From the NCBI RefSeq assembly GCF_030814315.1, contig NZ_JAUSUV010000008.1:148230-212229 (forward strand): DNA of 64,000 nt, given 5' to 3'. This document shows, piece after piece, positions 50,649 to 59,352 of this stretch. Both the position numbers and the translations under genes were made by a program. The notes beneath the pieces were generated by a model that did no database searches, had not been told where the DNA came from, and saw nothing but the letters and a program-made list of their open reading frames with translations. How positions within the stretch are numbered: the first letter of the stretch is position 1; every line of letters begins with the position of its first letter. The DNA comes from Croceifilum oryzae (GTDB lineage: Bacteria > Bacillota > Bacilli > Thermoactinomycetales > Thermoactinomycetaceae).

Positions 50649-51785
50649 GTGAAAAATACCTTGCTACGCACAGCAAGACGCATGAAAGGATGGACTCAGC
50701 AACAACTAGCAGATTTCGCTGAAGTTTCTCTTTCAACCGTTGAGCGGGCAGAGCGTGGAGAGTCCATTAGGATTGATAGTATACAGAGGGTATGTCAATG
50801 TTTGCAGAAAGCCCCAGAGCAATTGGGCTTATTGAACAAACAGGCTTTTTTGGATAAGTCAAATGAAAGTATCCACATTCAAAGCAATGTGGATAGTGAT
50901 TATCTATCAATTCTGGAAAACGAGATGTCAATTCGTTGGTCTTTATATCATACAGGTGGAACCAGTCTTGTCCATCGTGAGCTTGATAAATGGATGCGAC
51001 ATGTTTCTAAAACCTCGAGCTTATTGCAGGGTGATGATTTATATGAACGTTCGTTATCCATTCTTTCAATGGGATATCAACTTCAAGGCTCTGTATTAAG
51101 GGATATGACAGAGTACACAAATGCACATAGAGTACACAGGAAAGCATCATTAATAGCGGAAAGGCTGTTTAATCCAGAGTTAATGGCATCAGCATTGGTT
51201 AGAGAAGGTATTACATTAAATCAAGAAGAGAGACCGTTGGATGCAATTTTATGTTTTAAAAAAGCCCTTGAAACAATTAGAAACCTTGGATATACAAAAT
51301 TAGAGGGATATATCTATCAAGCTCTTTCGGAAGCTCAAGCAAAAATAGGTCAAGAGAAAGAAAGCTGGCAAAGCCTCTTTCTTGCAGAAAAAAGTACGGA
51401 AATGCAATCTCTCACATCTGAAACCAATCTGACCCGGTTTAACTCATCTTCCCTAGCAGCGCAACGAGGAGTAAATGCAGTTCATTTAGGTGACTATAAA
51501 CAAGCTATTGATCAGATTGATAAGAGTCTTGCGAAATATAATCCAACATTTATCAGAGGAAGGGCAAGATTGCTTATTCAAAAAGCGGAGTCTTATAATG
51601 GCTTGGGAATGCTTGATATTTGTGTTCAAAATGCACAAGAAGCCTTTATACTTGCTAGTTCTGTAGGTTCACACAAAATCATTGGCAAGGTTAAGGATTT
51701 ATATGGGGATTTAATACAATCTAAATGGAAAAAGGAACAATATATTGCTGATCTCGGCAATATAATTTCGGAGGATTTAGAATGA
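50649..51785 (+). CDS. Xre-TPR regulator (RRNPP-like)
   Basis: GTG 50649 stands 9 bases after AAAGGAG; the GTG at 50640 is too close. The 378-residue protein has an N-terminal helix-turn-helix (MKGWTQQQLADFAEVSLSTVERAERGES) and about 300 residues of TPR-like helices. This is the layout and size of peptide-sensing regulators such as PlcR, Rap and the phage AimR. No signal peptide gene could be found close by. It overlaps the next gene by 4 bases. Confidence 0.8.
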   Translation: MKNTLLRTARRMKGWTQQQLADFAEVSLSTVERAERGESIRIDSIQRVCQCLQKAPEQLGLLNKQAFLDKSNESIHIQSNVDSDYLSILENEMSIRWSLYHTGGTSLVHRELDKWMRHVSKTSSLLQGDDLYERSLSILSMGYQLQGSVLRDMTEYTNAHRVHRKASLIAERLFNPELMASALVREGITLNQEERPLDAILCFKKALETIRNLGYTKLEGYIYQALSEAQAKIGQEKESWQSLFLAEKSTEMQSLTSETNLTRFNSSSLAAQRGVNAVHLGDYKQAIDQIDKSLAKYNPTFIRGRARLLIQKAESYNGLGMLDICVQNAQEAFILASSVGSHKIIGKVKDLYGDLIQSKWKKEQYIADLGNIISEDLE

Positions 51786-52489
51786 AAACTTTATTTTTCA
51801 TTGTAGGTTTAGTTATAATAACGACCATACTTTGGGTGATTTTATATATAAAAGGAAAGCGCTTTGCTTTAAGGAATCAGTTACAAAAGTCTGATGCAAT
51901 TGTCGTTTTGGCAGGTACACGGGGCAATATAGAATTTCTAAACAGCAAGATATATACCGCTGTACAGTTGTATCGAAAGGGATGGGCACCATACATTATT
52001 TGTAGCGGAAAATTTAGCGCAAAAGTTGATTCACATTACCCTAATCTAATTCCACTAGAAGAAATACAAGAGGCAGTAACTAACGGTAGGATTCAAGAAA
52101 AAGATGTGGGGGTAGCCTCTACAAAATGGGATGCCAGTTTAGGCTCTGAATATATGCGTCATAAAGCTTTGAATATGGGGATTCCCGCAGAACACATACT
52201 TATTGAGAATAAATCACTACATACACGTGAAAATGCGGAATATGTATTAGAGGTGTTAAAGGAAAATAATTTATCCCGTATTATTCTCGTTACATCTGCA
52301 TTTCATCAACTACGTACATTTCTTACTTTTTCAAAGGTGTTCCAACCTCATGGGATAGAGATTATTAATTACTACGCTGATGAAGGTGAATGGCACCCAA
52401 ATACATGGTTTTTTTCTAAACGGAATCGAAAACTAGTTAATAGTGAAACACAGAGAATAAGACTATATAGAGCAAAGGGCGACCTATAA
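51782..52489 (+). CDS. YdcF/SanA-like DUF218 protein
   Basis: The 235-residue protein has one N-terminal membrane helix (TLFFIVGLVIITTILWVILYI) and a DUF218 fold: SDAIVVLAGTRGN, ENKSLHTRENAEYVLEVL, ILVTSAFHQLRTFLTF with the conserved His. The biochemical role of the family is unsettled; envelope functions are known for SanA and ElyC. It is coupled to the Xre-TPR regulator gene by an ATGA overlap and is probably cargo of the element. Confidence 0.75.
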   Translation: MKTLFFIVGLVIITTILWVILYIKGKRFALRNQLQKSDAIVVLAGTRGNIEFLNSKIYTAVQLYRKGWAPYIICSGKFSAKVDSHYPNLIPLEEIQEAVTNGRIQEKDVGVASTKWDASLGSEYMRHKALNMGIPAEHILIENKSLHTRENAEYVLEVLKENNLSRIILVTSAFHQLRTFLTFSKVFQPHGIEIINYYADEGEWHPNTWFFSKRNRKLVNSETQRIRLYRAKGDL

Positions 52490-52501
52490 AAAAGACACGA
52501 G

Positions 52502-52519
52502 TGCAAACAAAATGCAAAC
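52502..52519 (+). repeat. Integrase arm-type sites near attR
   Basis: TGCAAAC at 52502 and 52513, again 11 bases apart, 106 bases before the core. Confidence 0.55.
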
Positions 52520-52625
52520 GTGTCTTACATATGAAAAGAAACCTCTGTACCAATAATCCTTCATTTTCAAGTAGTTTTCAAACGTATCATACGGTAGAAT
52601 ACAATTAAAACGACTTAATTCACAT

Positions 52626-52687
52626 CTCGAAATCTGTTGTACGTCTTCCGGCGTACCGTGGGTTCAAATCCCACCCTCTCTGCCATA
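52626..52687 (+). repeat. attR, second copy of the 62-bp core
   Basis: This is the 3' part of tRNA-Ser from the anticodon loop onward. It is not a complete tRNA gene. It is followed by the terminator that probably served tRNA-Ser before insertion. Confidence 0.95.
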
Positions 52688-52700
52688 ATTATCAGCAAGG

Positions 52701-52724
52701 AAGTCGTCTTTTGACGGCTTTTTT
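52701..52724 (+). terminator. Original terminator of tRNA-Ser, now after attR
   Basis: AAGTCGTC and GACGGCTT pair (one G-U) with a TTTT loop and a T run. Confidence 0.7.
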
Positions 52725-52762
52725 CTGTTTAAAGTAACAGGGAGATGAAAGGAAGTGAACTC

Positions 52763-52846
52763 ATGGGTGATGTAGAAAAAATGAAACTCATGAAACCACC
52801 AATTCCCAAGCTACGATGTTTTTCTGTCAAACCTATGATTATCTAG
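52763..52846 (+). CDS. Possible 27-residue leader peptide before the efflux gene
   Basis: ATG 52763 follows AAAGGAAG by 8 bases. The peptide has MKLMKPPIPKLRCFSVKPMI-like composition (Lys, Pro, Met) and its TAG lies in the TAGGAG site of the efflux gene. An in-frame ATG also lies at 52745. It could couple translation or sense a drug by ribosome stalling. Confidence 0.35.
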   Translation: MGDVEKMKLMKPPIPKLRCFSVKPMII

Positions 52847-52859
52847 GAGTGGATTATAT

Positions 52860-54038
52860 TTGAAGAAAAACATCGAAAACAAAACACCTGGCTTATTATT
52901 ACTGATTGTATTAGTAGGCTTTCCACAAATTAGTGAAACCATCTTTAGTCCATCATTACCTTCTATCGCAGAAGCGTTTGGAACTTCTATGAGTGATGCA
53001 CAGCTTGTGATGAGTGTATACTTTATCGCTTTTGCTTTCGGAGTATTTTTCTTTGGGCGTTTATCCGATAAAATTGGTCGTCGCAAGGCAATGCTTTATG
53101 GGCTACTTTTATATTTTGTTGGTAATATACTTTGTTTAGTAGCAAATGAAATGGCGGTTTTATTAGTAGCACGCTTAATTCAAGCGTTTGGTGCTAGTGT
53201 TGGCTCTGTCGTAACACAAACGATTTTACGCGAAAGCTTTTATGGCGTTGAACGTCATAAGCTGTTTGCTCAAGTTTCGGCTGCCCTTGCCTTCACACCT
53301 GCCATTGGTCCGTTAATCGGTGGCTTTACGGATTATTATTTTGGCTTTAAAGTCGTCTTCTTGGTACTAGTCGGTATGAGTGTTATGGTGTTTGGCTATG
53401 CGTTTTTACGTTTACCTGAAACAGCGCTTGCTACAATCGAAAAGAAACCTTTGCTCCCGATAGTAAAGCGTATGATTACAAATGCTCGTCTCTGGTGCTA
53501 TGGCGTATTAATTGGCGGTATTAACGGTGTATTATTTAGTTACTATACCGAAGCACCGTTTATTTTTACGAAATACTTTAGACTAACAAGTGCGATGTAT
53601 GGTTTTTTAGGAATTATCGTTGCGCTTGCTTCTATTGCAGGCGCGATGTTATCTAAGCGACTTGTTAACCACACAAAACCTGAGAAGATTATTGTACGCG
53701 GTTTAGCTATTATGCTTATCGGTACATTGCTTGCTACATCAGTACATTTTTTACCGATTTCACTTCAAATGCTGGTCATGATTGTTAGTGTGTTTATTAT
53801 TCTATTTGGTACAGGAACTGCTTTGCCAAACTGTTTAAGCTTAGCACTCATTGACTTTCAAGATGCGATTGGTACTGCAAGTGCTATATTTAGTTTAGGC
53901 TATTATCTATTAGTCAGTGCCATAACTTATGGAATGAGCATTTTTCATAATGGAACAGTCCTTGCGATGCCACTATATTTTTTGGCATTAGGGGTTGTTA
54001 TGCTGCTAGCAAGTCTACCCTTACTTTATAAAAAATGA
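52860..54038 (+). CDS. Bcr/CflA-family multidrug efflux transporter (MFS)
   Basis: The 392-residue protein has twelve predicted helices, the MFS motif A variant FFGRLSDKIGRRKAMLYG after helix 2, and LIQAFGASVGSVVTQTI in helix 4, typical of the Bcr/CflA branch. It starts with TTG after TAGGAG. It exports drugs or small peptides by proton exchange. A short reading frame precedes it. It is the first chromosomal gene after attR. Confidence 0.88.
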   Translation: MKKNIENKTPGLLLLIVLVGFPQISETIFSPSLPSIAEAFGTSMSDAQLVMSVYFIAFAFGVFFFGRLSDKIGRRKAMLYGLLLYFVGNILCLVANEMAVLLVARLIQAFGASVGSVVTQTILRESFYGVERHKLFAQVSAALAFTPAIGPLIGGFTDYYFGFKVVFLVLVGMSVMVFGYAFLRLPETALATIEKKPLLPIVKRMITNARLWCYGVLIGGINGVLFSYYTEAPFIFTKYFRLTSAMYGFLGIIVALASIAGAMLSKRLVNHTKPEKIIVRGLAIMLIGTLLATSVHFLPISLQMLVMIVSVFIILFGTGTALPNCLSLALIDFQDAIGTASAIFSLGYYLLVSAITYGMSIFHNGTVLAMPLYFLALGVVMLLASLPLLYKK

Positions 54039-54137
54039 ACGATCGTGATGGTTGAGCTTCAGTAAGGTTTAAGAATAAGTCATCCCCCTTTGGCGGCTTC
54101 TTTTTTGTTTCTATGTTTGGGATTTGTGCAGTGAAGA

Positions 54138-54175
54138 AGAGATACTATTCCTACAAAGGAGTAGTATCTCTTTTT
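54138..54175. terminator. Bidirectional terminator
   Basis: AGAGATACTA and TAGTATCTCT form a perfect 10-bp stem with a T run on the plus strand and a run of T (from AAGA) on the minus strand. It separates the efflux gene from the minus-strand microprotein gene. Confidence 0.75.
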
Positions 54176-54178
54176 ATG

Positions 54179-54289
54179 TTATATCTCTGCCAGTTGGTCA
54201 CATTCGGTACATCGATATCCACCGTTATCAGTGCGGATTATGTTGCCGCCACAATGGTCACAGGAATCCCAGAGAATAGGTTGGATCAT
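54179..54289 (-). CDS. 36-residue zinc-ribbon microprotein
   Basis: AAGGAGGG lies 7 bases before an ATG, and a 36-codon frame with two CxxC motifs follows (DSCDHCGG and YRCTECDQ), spaced like a zinc ribbon. The stop is directly followed by the terminator at 54138-54175. The start site, motif and terminator together make a real gene likely. It may bind nucleic acid or a protein; nothing closer can be said. Confidence 0.6.
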   Translation of the reverse strand: MIQPILWDSCDHCGGNIIRTDNGGYRCTECDQLAEI

Positions 54290-54476
54290 ATAAAAACCCT
54301 CCTTATTAGCTGTATTCCTTACTTTATTTATATAATATTTATTTTTTTCTGACTAGTTATATGTTGTAAGTTTTTGTGTTGTTTTTGTTCGTTATGTAAA
54401 TTGTTGGATGTTGGAAGGACTTCTGGATTCCTTGTAGAAGATGATGGGATTGTGACATATAAAAGGAGCTATACAT

Positions 54477-57400
54477 ATGTTTGATCCAATGAAAAACTTA
54501 TTTGAGGATGCTAAGTTACCTTGGAGCTGGTACGAAGTGTATCGAGAAGGCAGGATTTTGAAGGTGGAGGTAGTTCTCTGTCAGAATTCGTGGGGGATTC
54601 ATTTCGAGATGCCTACCTTCCTTCCGATTGATAGAACAGATGAGATGGAGAAGAGACTTCAGGAATTTTATAGGCCCGTATGCGTTCATACCTACTACGC
54701 CTATTCCCATATTAATCATTCGACCGCCCTCACCCAGTCAAAAATATGGATTCAAAAACAAATTGAAGAAAATCATACGAGGTCTGCGAGCAACTGGCTA
54801 GCACAGGCAGAGTGGAGATTTGATGGAAAGAAGATCGATATTTTATTTCCACATCCAACAATGAAACAGTTAGCAGAGCGTGTTCGCGTGGACTCTCTTA
54901 TATCGAAATATTACGAACAACTAACAAGGGTTTGTCTCCCTGTTGTCCTTCTGGCTGATATGCCACTTGAGGAACATAAACAAGAGTTTGTTCAGAAAAA
55001 GATCGAAACAGAGAAGGCGATTGTAGAGCAAACGTTGAAAGAACAAGCTGTTTTGATAGAGCAGAGCAAAGTAAGTGGATCTACTGACGAGGGACCAAAA
55101 GAGATAAAAATAGGTACAGTTATTCACGACTCCCCCGTACCGATTCGCGAAATTCAAGAGGAGGAGAAGAGAGTTACCATTCAAGGCAAAGTATTTCAGG
55201 TTGAGTCAAAAGAGTTGAGAACAGGAAAAGTTTTATTTACGTTTTTCCTAACCGATTATACGGATTCCCTAGCTGTTAAGTATTTTGCCGAAAAAGAAAA
55301 TATGGGTATTGTTCAACAGATCAAGGTAGGGACATGGTTAAAATGTCGGGGATCAGTGAGAGAGGATACGTTTTCCCGTGAGTTGGCCATGATTGTGCAT
55401 GATTTTATAGAGGTGCAAGTTACAACTAGAAAAGATACATCAGGTGAAAATCGGGTGGAGTTACACGCTCACACCTCACTATCTGCGATGGACGGGTTAA
55501 CCAGTCCTGCTGATCTCATTAAAACAGCGTCTCAGTGGGGATATAAGGCTATTGCTATTACCGATCATGGGGTGGTTCAAGCATTTCCAAAGGCGTATGA
55601 AGCAGCGAAAGAAAAAGGTATGAAGCTCATTTATGGGATGGAAGCTAATATTGTTTCTGATGGAGTTCCGGTTGTGATACATCCAAGAGAGACTGAGTTA
55701 GCTGAGGAGACATATGTGGTATTTGACGTAGAGACGACAGGGCTTTCGGCTGTACACGATACGATCATCGAGCTAGCGGCGGTGAAGATTCAAAATGGCT
55801 TAGTTGTAGAACAATTTTCCGAGTTTGCGAATCCACATCGACCTTTGACGGATACGATTAGAAATCTGACCCATATTACAGATGAGATGTTAGTAGACGC
55901 ACCTGAAATCGATGATGTGGTCGGGAGATTTGTAGAGTTTATCGGGAACGCTGTATTGGTTGCTCATAATGCTCGTTTTGATATGGGATTCCTACAACAA
56001 GTGGTAAAGCGGATGAATTACCCTCGTATTGAAAATCCAGTGTTGGATACGCTGGAGTTAGCTCGCTTCTTGTATCCTTCATTGAAAAACCATCGATTAA
56101 ATACGATATCGAAATATCTAGGGGCAAGATTGGAACAACACCACCGTGCAATTTATGATGCGGAGGCAACCGGAACAGTTCTCTGGAAAATGGTACAGGA
56201 AGCGATAAAACGGGGAATGCTCCGTTTGCCGGATTTAAATCAAAATCTAGAATGCTTTGATGTGAAAAAGAGCCGTCCGTATCATGTGATCTTGTTGGCT
56301 AAAAATGAAATCGGACTTTACCATCTCTACAAGCTTGTAACGCTATCTCATTTGGAATATTTTTACCGTGTTCCTAGAATTCCACGAAGTAAGTTAGAAG
56401 AATATCGCGAAGGCTTGTTGATCGGTTCAGGTTGTGAGCAAGGTGAGTTGTATGAGCATGCACTTAACAAGGCACCGGAGGAAGTAGAAGAAATAGCAAA
56501 ATTCTATGACTACTTGGAAGTTCAGCCGATTGAGGTAAATCAGCATTTGGTAGAAAAGGGACTAGTGGAAAGTACAGATCGATTAAAGGAGGCTAATCGC
56601 CTGATCGTGCGGCTAGGTGAAAAGCTTGGCAAACCGGTGGTTGCTACTTCAAACGCTCACTATATCCAGCCTGAGGAGGCGGTTCATCGGACTATCTTGC
56701 ATATGAGCCAACCAGGTAAACCTGTCTCCACGTCTCCAGCATATTTGCGAACAACAGATGAAATGCTACAAGATTTCTCTTATTTAGGAGACGAAAAAGC
56801 CAGAGAGATCGTTTTGACCAATCCGCAAAAGGTAGCAGAGCAAGTGGAGTCATTTCAACCGTTTCCAGACGATTTGTTTGCCCCAAAACTCGAGGGAGCA
56901 GAAGAAGAATTGCGTGAGTCATGCTATCTACAGGCGAAAGAGTGGTATGGGGATCCGTTACCTGAAGTAGTGTCATCTCGCCTAGAGAGGGAGCTTGATT
57001 CCATTATCGGGAACGAATTTGCTGTGATCTACATCATTGCGCGGAGACTGGTTATGAAGTCTAACGAGGATGGATATCTGGTAGGATCTCGGGGATCGGT
57101 TGGGTCGTCTTTGGTAGCCACACTCAGTTCTATTACGGAGGTAAATCCACTGCAACCGCACTATCGATGTCCGAGTTGCCGGTACAGCGAGTTTTTTACA
57201 GATGGTTCTTATGAAACAGGCTATGATTTACCAGATCAAAACTGTCCAAAGTGTAATGCCTCTTTATACAAAGATGGACAGGATATCCCGTTTGAAACAT
57301 TCCTTGGCTTCGAAGGGGATAAAACGCCTGATATCGATCTCAACTTCTCGGGTGAGTATCAACATCGAATCCATGCTTTTACCGAGGAATGGCTCGGGAA

Positions 57401-58757
57401 ATCGAGTGTATTCCGAGCAGGGACCATTGGTACAGTGCAAGATAAAATGGCGTATGGATATGCTCGTAAGTATGCTGAACAAAAGGGGCTTACCCCGCGG
57501 AATGCCGAAATCCAGCGATTAGCAAGTGGGTGTGTAGGAGTTAAAAAAACAACGGGCCAACATCCAGGTGGATTAATGGTTGTACCGCAAGATAGCGATG
57601 TATTGAAGTTTACCCCTGTCCAATATCCAGCTGATGACTCCGAGGCGAATGCACCGACTACGCACTTTGGCTATAAAGCGATTGAAGGTCGCTTGTTGAA
57701 ACTAGACTTACTGGCTCATCAAGACCCTACGACTCTGCGAATGTTACAAGATACGTCGGGAATAGATCCCGTTCGGTTGCCATTGGACAACAGAGAAGTA
57801 CTTAGCATTTTTAATCGAACAGAAGCGTTGGGGATCAGTCCAGAAGATATTGGTGGGCTTACTGTAGGAACATTGGGGATTCCGGAGTTTGGAACGGGGT
57901 TTGTCAGACAAATGTTAGAGGATACTCGTCCGGCTACTTTTTCAGAACTGGTACGAATTTCAGGACTTTCCCATGGAACAGACGTATGGTTAGGGAATGC
58001 CCATGAACTAGTCAAAAAAGGACATAAGCTCTCCGAGACGATTTGTACCCGAGATGAGATTATGAGTTACTTGATGTATAAAGGGTTGGCTCCTAAAGTT
58101 GCCTTCGATATTATGGAAAAAGTGCGAAAAGGGAAAGGTCTCTCACCAGAGTTTGAAGCAGAGATGCGTAAAAATAGTGTACCTGAGTGGTATATCGATT
58201 CCTGTAAAAAGATCAAGTATATGTTTCCGCGAGCGCATGCATGTGCGTATGTGACGATGGCAGTGCGAATTGCTTGGTACAAAGTACATATGCCGATCCA
58301 TTATTACGCTGCTTTTTTTTACAGGCTCTTATCCTCCTTTGATTTAGAAAATATTATAAAAGGAGAGAGTCAGGTTCGAAAAACGATTCTAGATATTAAA
58401 GAGAAAGAGAAAAATTACTCAGCTTCACCGAAAGAAAGATCCTCTATTACAGCACTCGAGTTGGCGCAAGAGTTCTATGCGAGAGGATTCAAATTTAAAC
58501 CAATTGATCTCTACCAATCTCATGCATCTCGATTTATGATCGATGGAGATTTCCTTATTCCTCCGTTTGCTACCATCCCGGGGTTGGGTTCGAATGTAGC
58601 ACAAAACATGGCTGGATCCCGAAAAAATGGAGAATTTTTATCCATTGATGACTTCCAAAAGAGAACGAAAGCAAGTGGAACTGTTGTGGAATCATTGAAA
58701 GGGTATGGTTGCTTGATCGACTTACCAGAAAGCAACCAATTAACACTTGCGTTTTAG
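54477..58757 (+). CDS. polC: DNA polymerase III alpha subunit, Gram-positive type
   Basis: The 1426-residue replicase has an N-terminal region, an OB domain (about residues 230-320), a PHP domain beginning VELHAHTSLSAMDG (326) with an inserted 3'-5' exonuclease (FDVETTGLS at about 413, with HNARFDMGFL and HRAIYDAE), a zinc site (CPSCRYSEF and CPKC) and the palm motif TPDIDLNFSGEYQ (about 952). It is full length. PolC replicates the chromosome. In Bacillus the gene lies after proS; here it stands between an efflux gene and scr. AAAAGGAG precedes the ATG. Confidence 0.94.
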   Translation: MFDPMKNLFEDAKLPWSWYEVYREGRILKVEVVLCQNSWGIHFEMPTFLPIDRTDEMEKRLQEFYRPVCVHTYYAYSHINHSTALTQSKIWIQKQIEENHTRSASNWLAQAEWRFDGKKIDILFPHPTMKQLAERVRVDSLISKYYEQLTRVCLPVVLLADMPLEEHKQEFVQKKIETEKAIVEQTLKEQAVLIEQSKVSGSTDEGPKEIKIGTVIHDSPVPIREIQEEEKRVTIQGKVFQVESKELRTGKVLFTFFLTDYTDSLAVKYFAEKENMGIVQQIKVGTWLKCRGSVREDTFSRELAMIVHDFIEVQVTTRKDTSGENRVELHAHTSLSAMDGLTSPADLIKTASQWGYKAIAITDHGVVQAFPKAYEAAKEKGMKLIYGMEANIVSDGVPVVIHPRETELAEETYVVFDVETTGLSAVHDTIIELAAVKIQNGLVVEQFSEFANPHRPLTDTIRNLTHITDEMLVDAPEIDDVVGRFVEFIGNAVLVAHNARFDMGFLQQVVKRMNYPRIENPVLDTLELARFLYPSLKNHRLNTISKYLGARLEQHHRAIYDAEATGTVLWKMVQEAIKRGMLRLPDLNQNLECFDVKKSRPYHVILLAKNEIGLYHLYKLVTLSHLEYFYRVPRIPRSKLEEYREGLLIGSGCEQGELYEHALNKAPEEVEEIAKFYDYLEVQPIEVNQHLVEKGLVESTDRLKEANRLIVRLGEKLGKPVVATSNAHYIQPEEAVHRTILHMSQPGKPVSTSPAYLRTTDEMLQDFSYLGDEKAREIVLTNPQKVAEQVESFQPFPDDLFAPKLEGAEEELRESCYLQAKEWYGDPLPEVVSSRLERELDSIIGNEFAVIYIIARRLVMKSNEDGYLVGSRGSVGSSLVATLSSITEVNPLQPHYRCPSCRYSEFFTDGSYETGYDLPDQNCPKCNASLYKDGQDIPFETFLGFEGDKTPDIDLNFSGEYQHRIHAFTEEWLGKSSVFRAGTIGTVQDKMAYGYARKYAEQKGLTPRNAEIQRLASGCVGVKKTTGQHPGGLMVVPQDSDVLKFTPVQYPADDSEANAPTTHFGYKAIEGRLLKLDLLAHQDPTTLRMLQDTSGIDPVRLPLDNREVLSIFNRTEALGISPEDIGGLTVGTLGIPEFGTGFVRQMLEDTRPATFSELVRISGLSHGTDVWLGNAHELVKKGHKLSETICTRDEIMSYLMYKGLAPKVAFDIMEKVRKGKGLSPEFEAEMRKNSVPEWYIDSCKKIKYMFPRAHACAYVTMAVRIAWYKVHMPIHYYAAFFYRLLSSFDLENIIKGESQVRKTILDIKEKEKNYSASPKERSSITALELAQEFYARGFKFKPIDLYQSHASRFMIDGDFLIPPFATIPGLGSNVAQNMAGSRKNGEFLSIDDFQKRTKASGTVVESLKGYGCLIDLPESNQLTLAF

Positions 58758-58790
58758 AGTCTTTGCCACTGGGAATCCTCATCGCCTGCG

Positions 58791-58820
58791 TTGCCTTGTA
58801 TATTGGTTCTGTGTTATAGT
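58791..58820 (+). promoter_or_regulatory. Promoter of the SRP RNA gene
   Basis: TTGCCT (58791) and TATAGT (58815) are 18 bases apart, nine bases before the likely RNA start. Confidence 0.7.
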
Positions 58821-58828
58821 AACTATTA

Positions 58829-59095
58829 CCGTGCTAGGTGGGGAGGTAGCGGTGCCCTGTAACCCGCAATCCGCTGTAGCGGGGCTGAATTCCAATCCGA
58901 GGCTTTATTCAGTTTATAGCAGGTCTATCAGTCTTGTGTTGAAGATTGGGTCCTACGCAACGAGCACTTCTGAACCGTGTCAGATCCGGAAGGAAGCAGC
59001 ACTAAGGGAGATCGTTCGTGTGCCGTAGGGTGGCCTGATCCGAGCAAGAATGATAGGTGCCGTATAGGTTGTTTGAGTCAGAGATTGGTGCACGG
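58829..59095 (+). ncRNA. scr: Signal recognition particle RNA, long Bacillus type
   Basis: The termini CCGTGC and GCACGG pair. The Alu part has TGTAACCCGC and the S-domain tip has AGATCCGGAAGGAAGCAGC with GGTGGCCTGATCC, the Ffh-binding helix 8. Its size of about 267 bases agrees with the 6S-like scRNA of Bacillus. It targets signal-peptide proteins to the membrane. Confidence 0.93.
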
Positions 59096-59109
59096 CTACA
59101 TACGAGAGT

Positions 59110-59144
59110 AAAGTCAACTTCATGATGGAGTTGACTTTTTTAGT
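59110..59144 (+). terminator. Terminator of the SRP RNA gene
   Basis: AAAGTCAACT and AGTTGACTTT pair around TCATGATGG and are followed by a T run. The gap to 59352 shows no further gene. Confidence 0.85.
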
Positions 59145-59352
59145 TTTAGGGGGAGAGGAATCCGGACTAACTTATCTTAACTCAATTTTAATAAAATATA
59201 TTTTACCAAAAGAAGGAAGTTAGAAGTTAGAAGCGAATTAGTGAAGTAAATACTTGAAAATGGTAGGGATGCGATAGGGATTCCTTCCATTCAATCCCGG
59301 AGGATCTGAGATGCCATGGTCTTGAGGCGAGTTATAGTGTGGTGGAAAAGGT

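Larger units (their letters stand above)
43114..52687. mobile_element. 9.6-kb integrative element in tRNA-Ser
   Basis: Perfect 62-bp repeats bound it. The gene next to attL is a tyrosine integrase. It carries Rep/relaxase, C5 methyltransferase, small membrane proteins, an FtsK-gamma-like protein, an excisionase and two Xre regulators, but no VirB4 or full FtsK/TcpA gene. It is best described as an integrative mobilisable element or satellite that borrows transfer functions. It splits the tadA-scr-dnaX order. Confidence 0.88.

Noticed and set aside
52626..52687. Second tRNA-Ser gene
   Set aside because: Only the 3' part from the anticodon loop is present, so it is the attachment-site copy.
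43114..52687. Complete ICE or prophage
   Set aside because: No VirB4-like, full FtsK/TcpA-like, capsid or terminase gene was found.
54113..54352. 79-codon plus-strand hydrophobic frame
   Set aside because: It covers the terminator and the minus-strand zinc-ribbon gene, which has the better start site and motif.
58747..59028. 93-codon plus-strand frame
   Set aside because: It lies over the SRP RNA and its promoter, and the conserved RNA structure explains the sequence.
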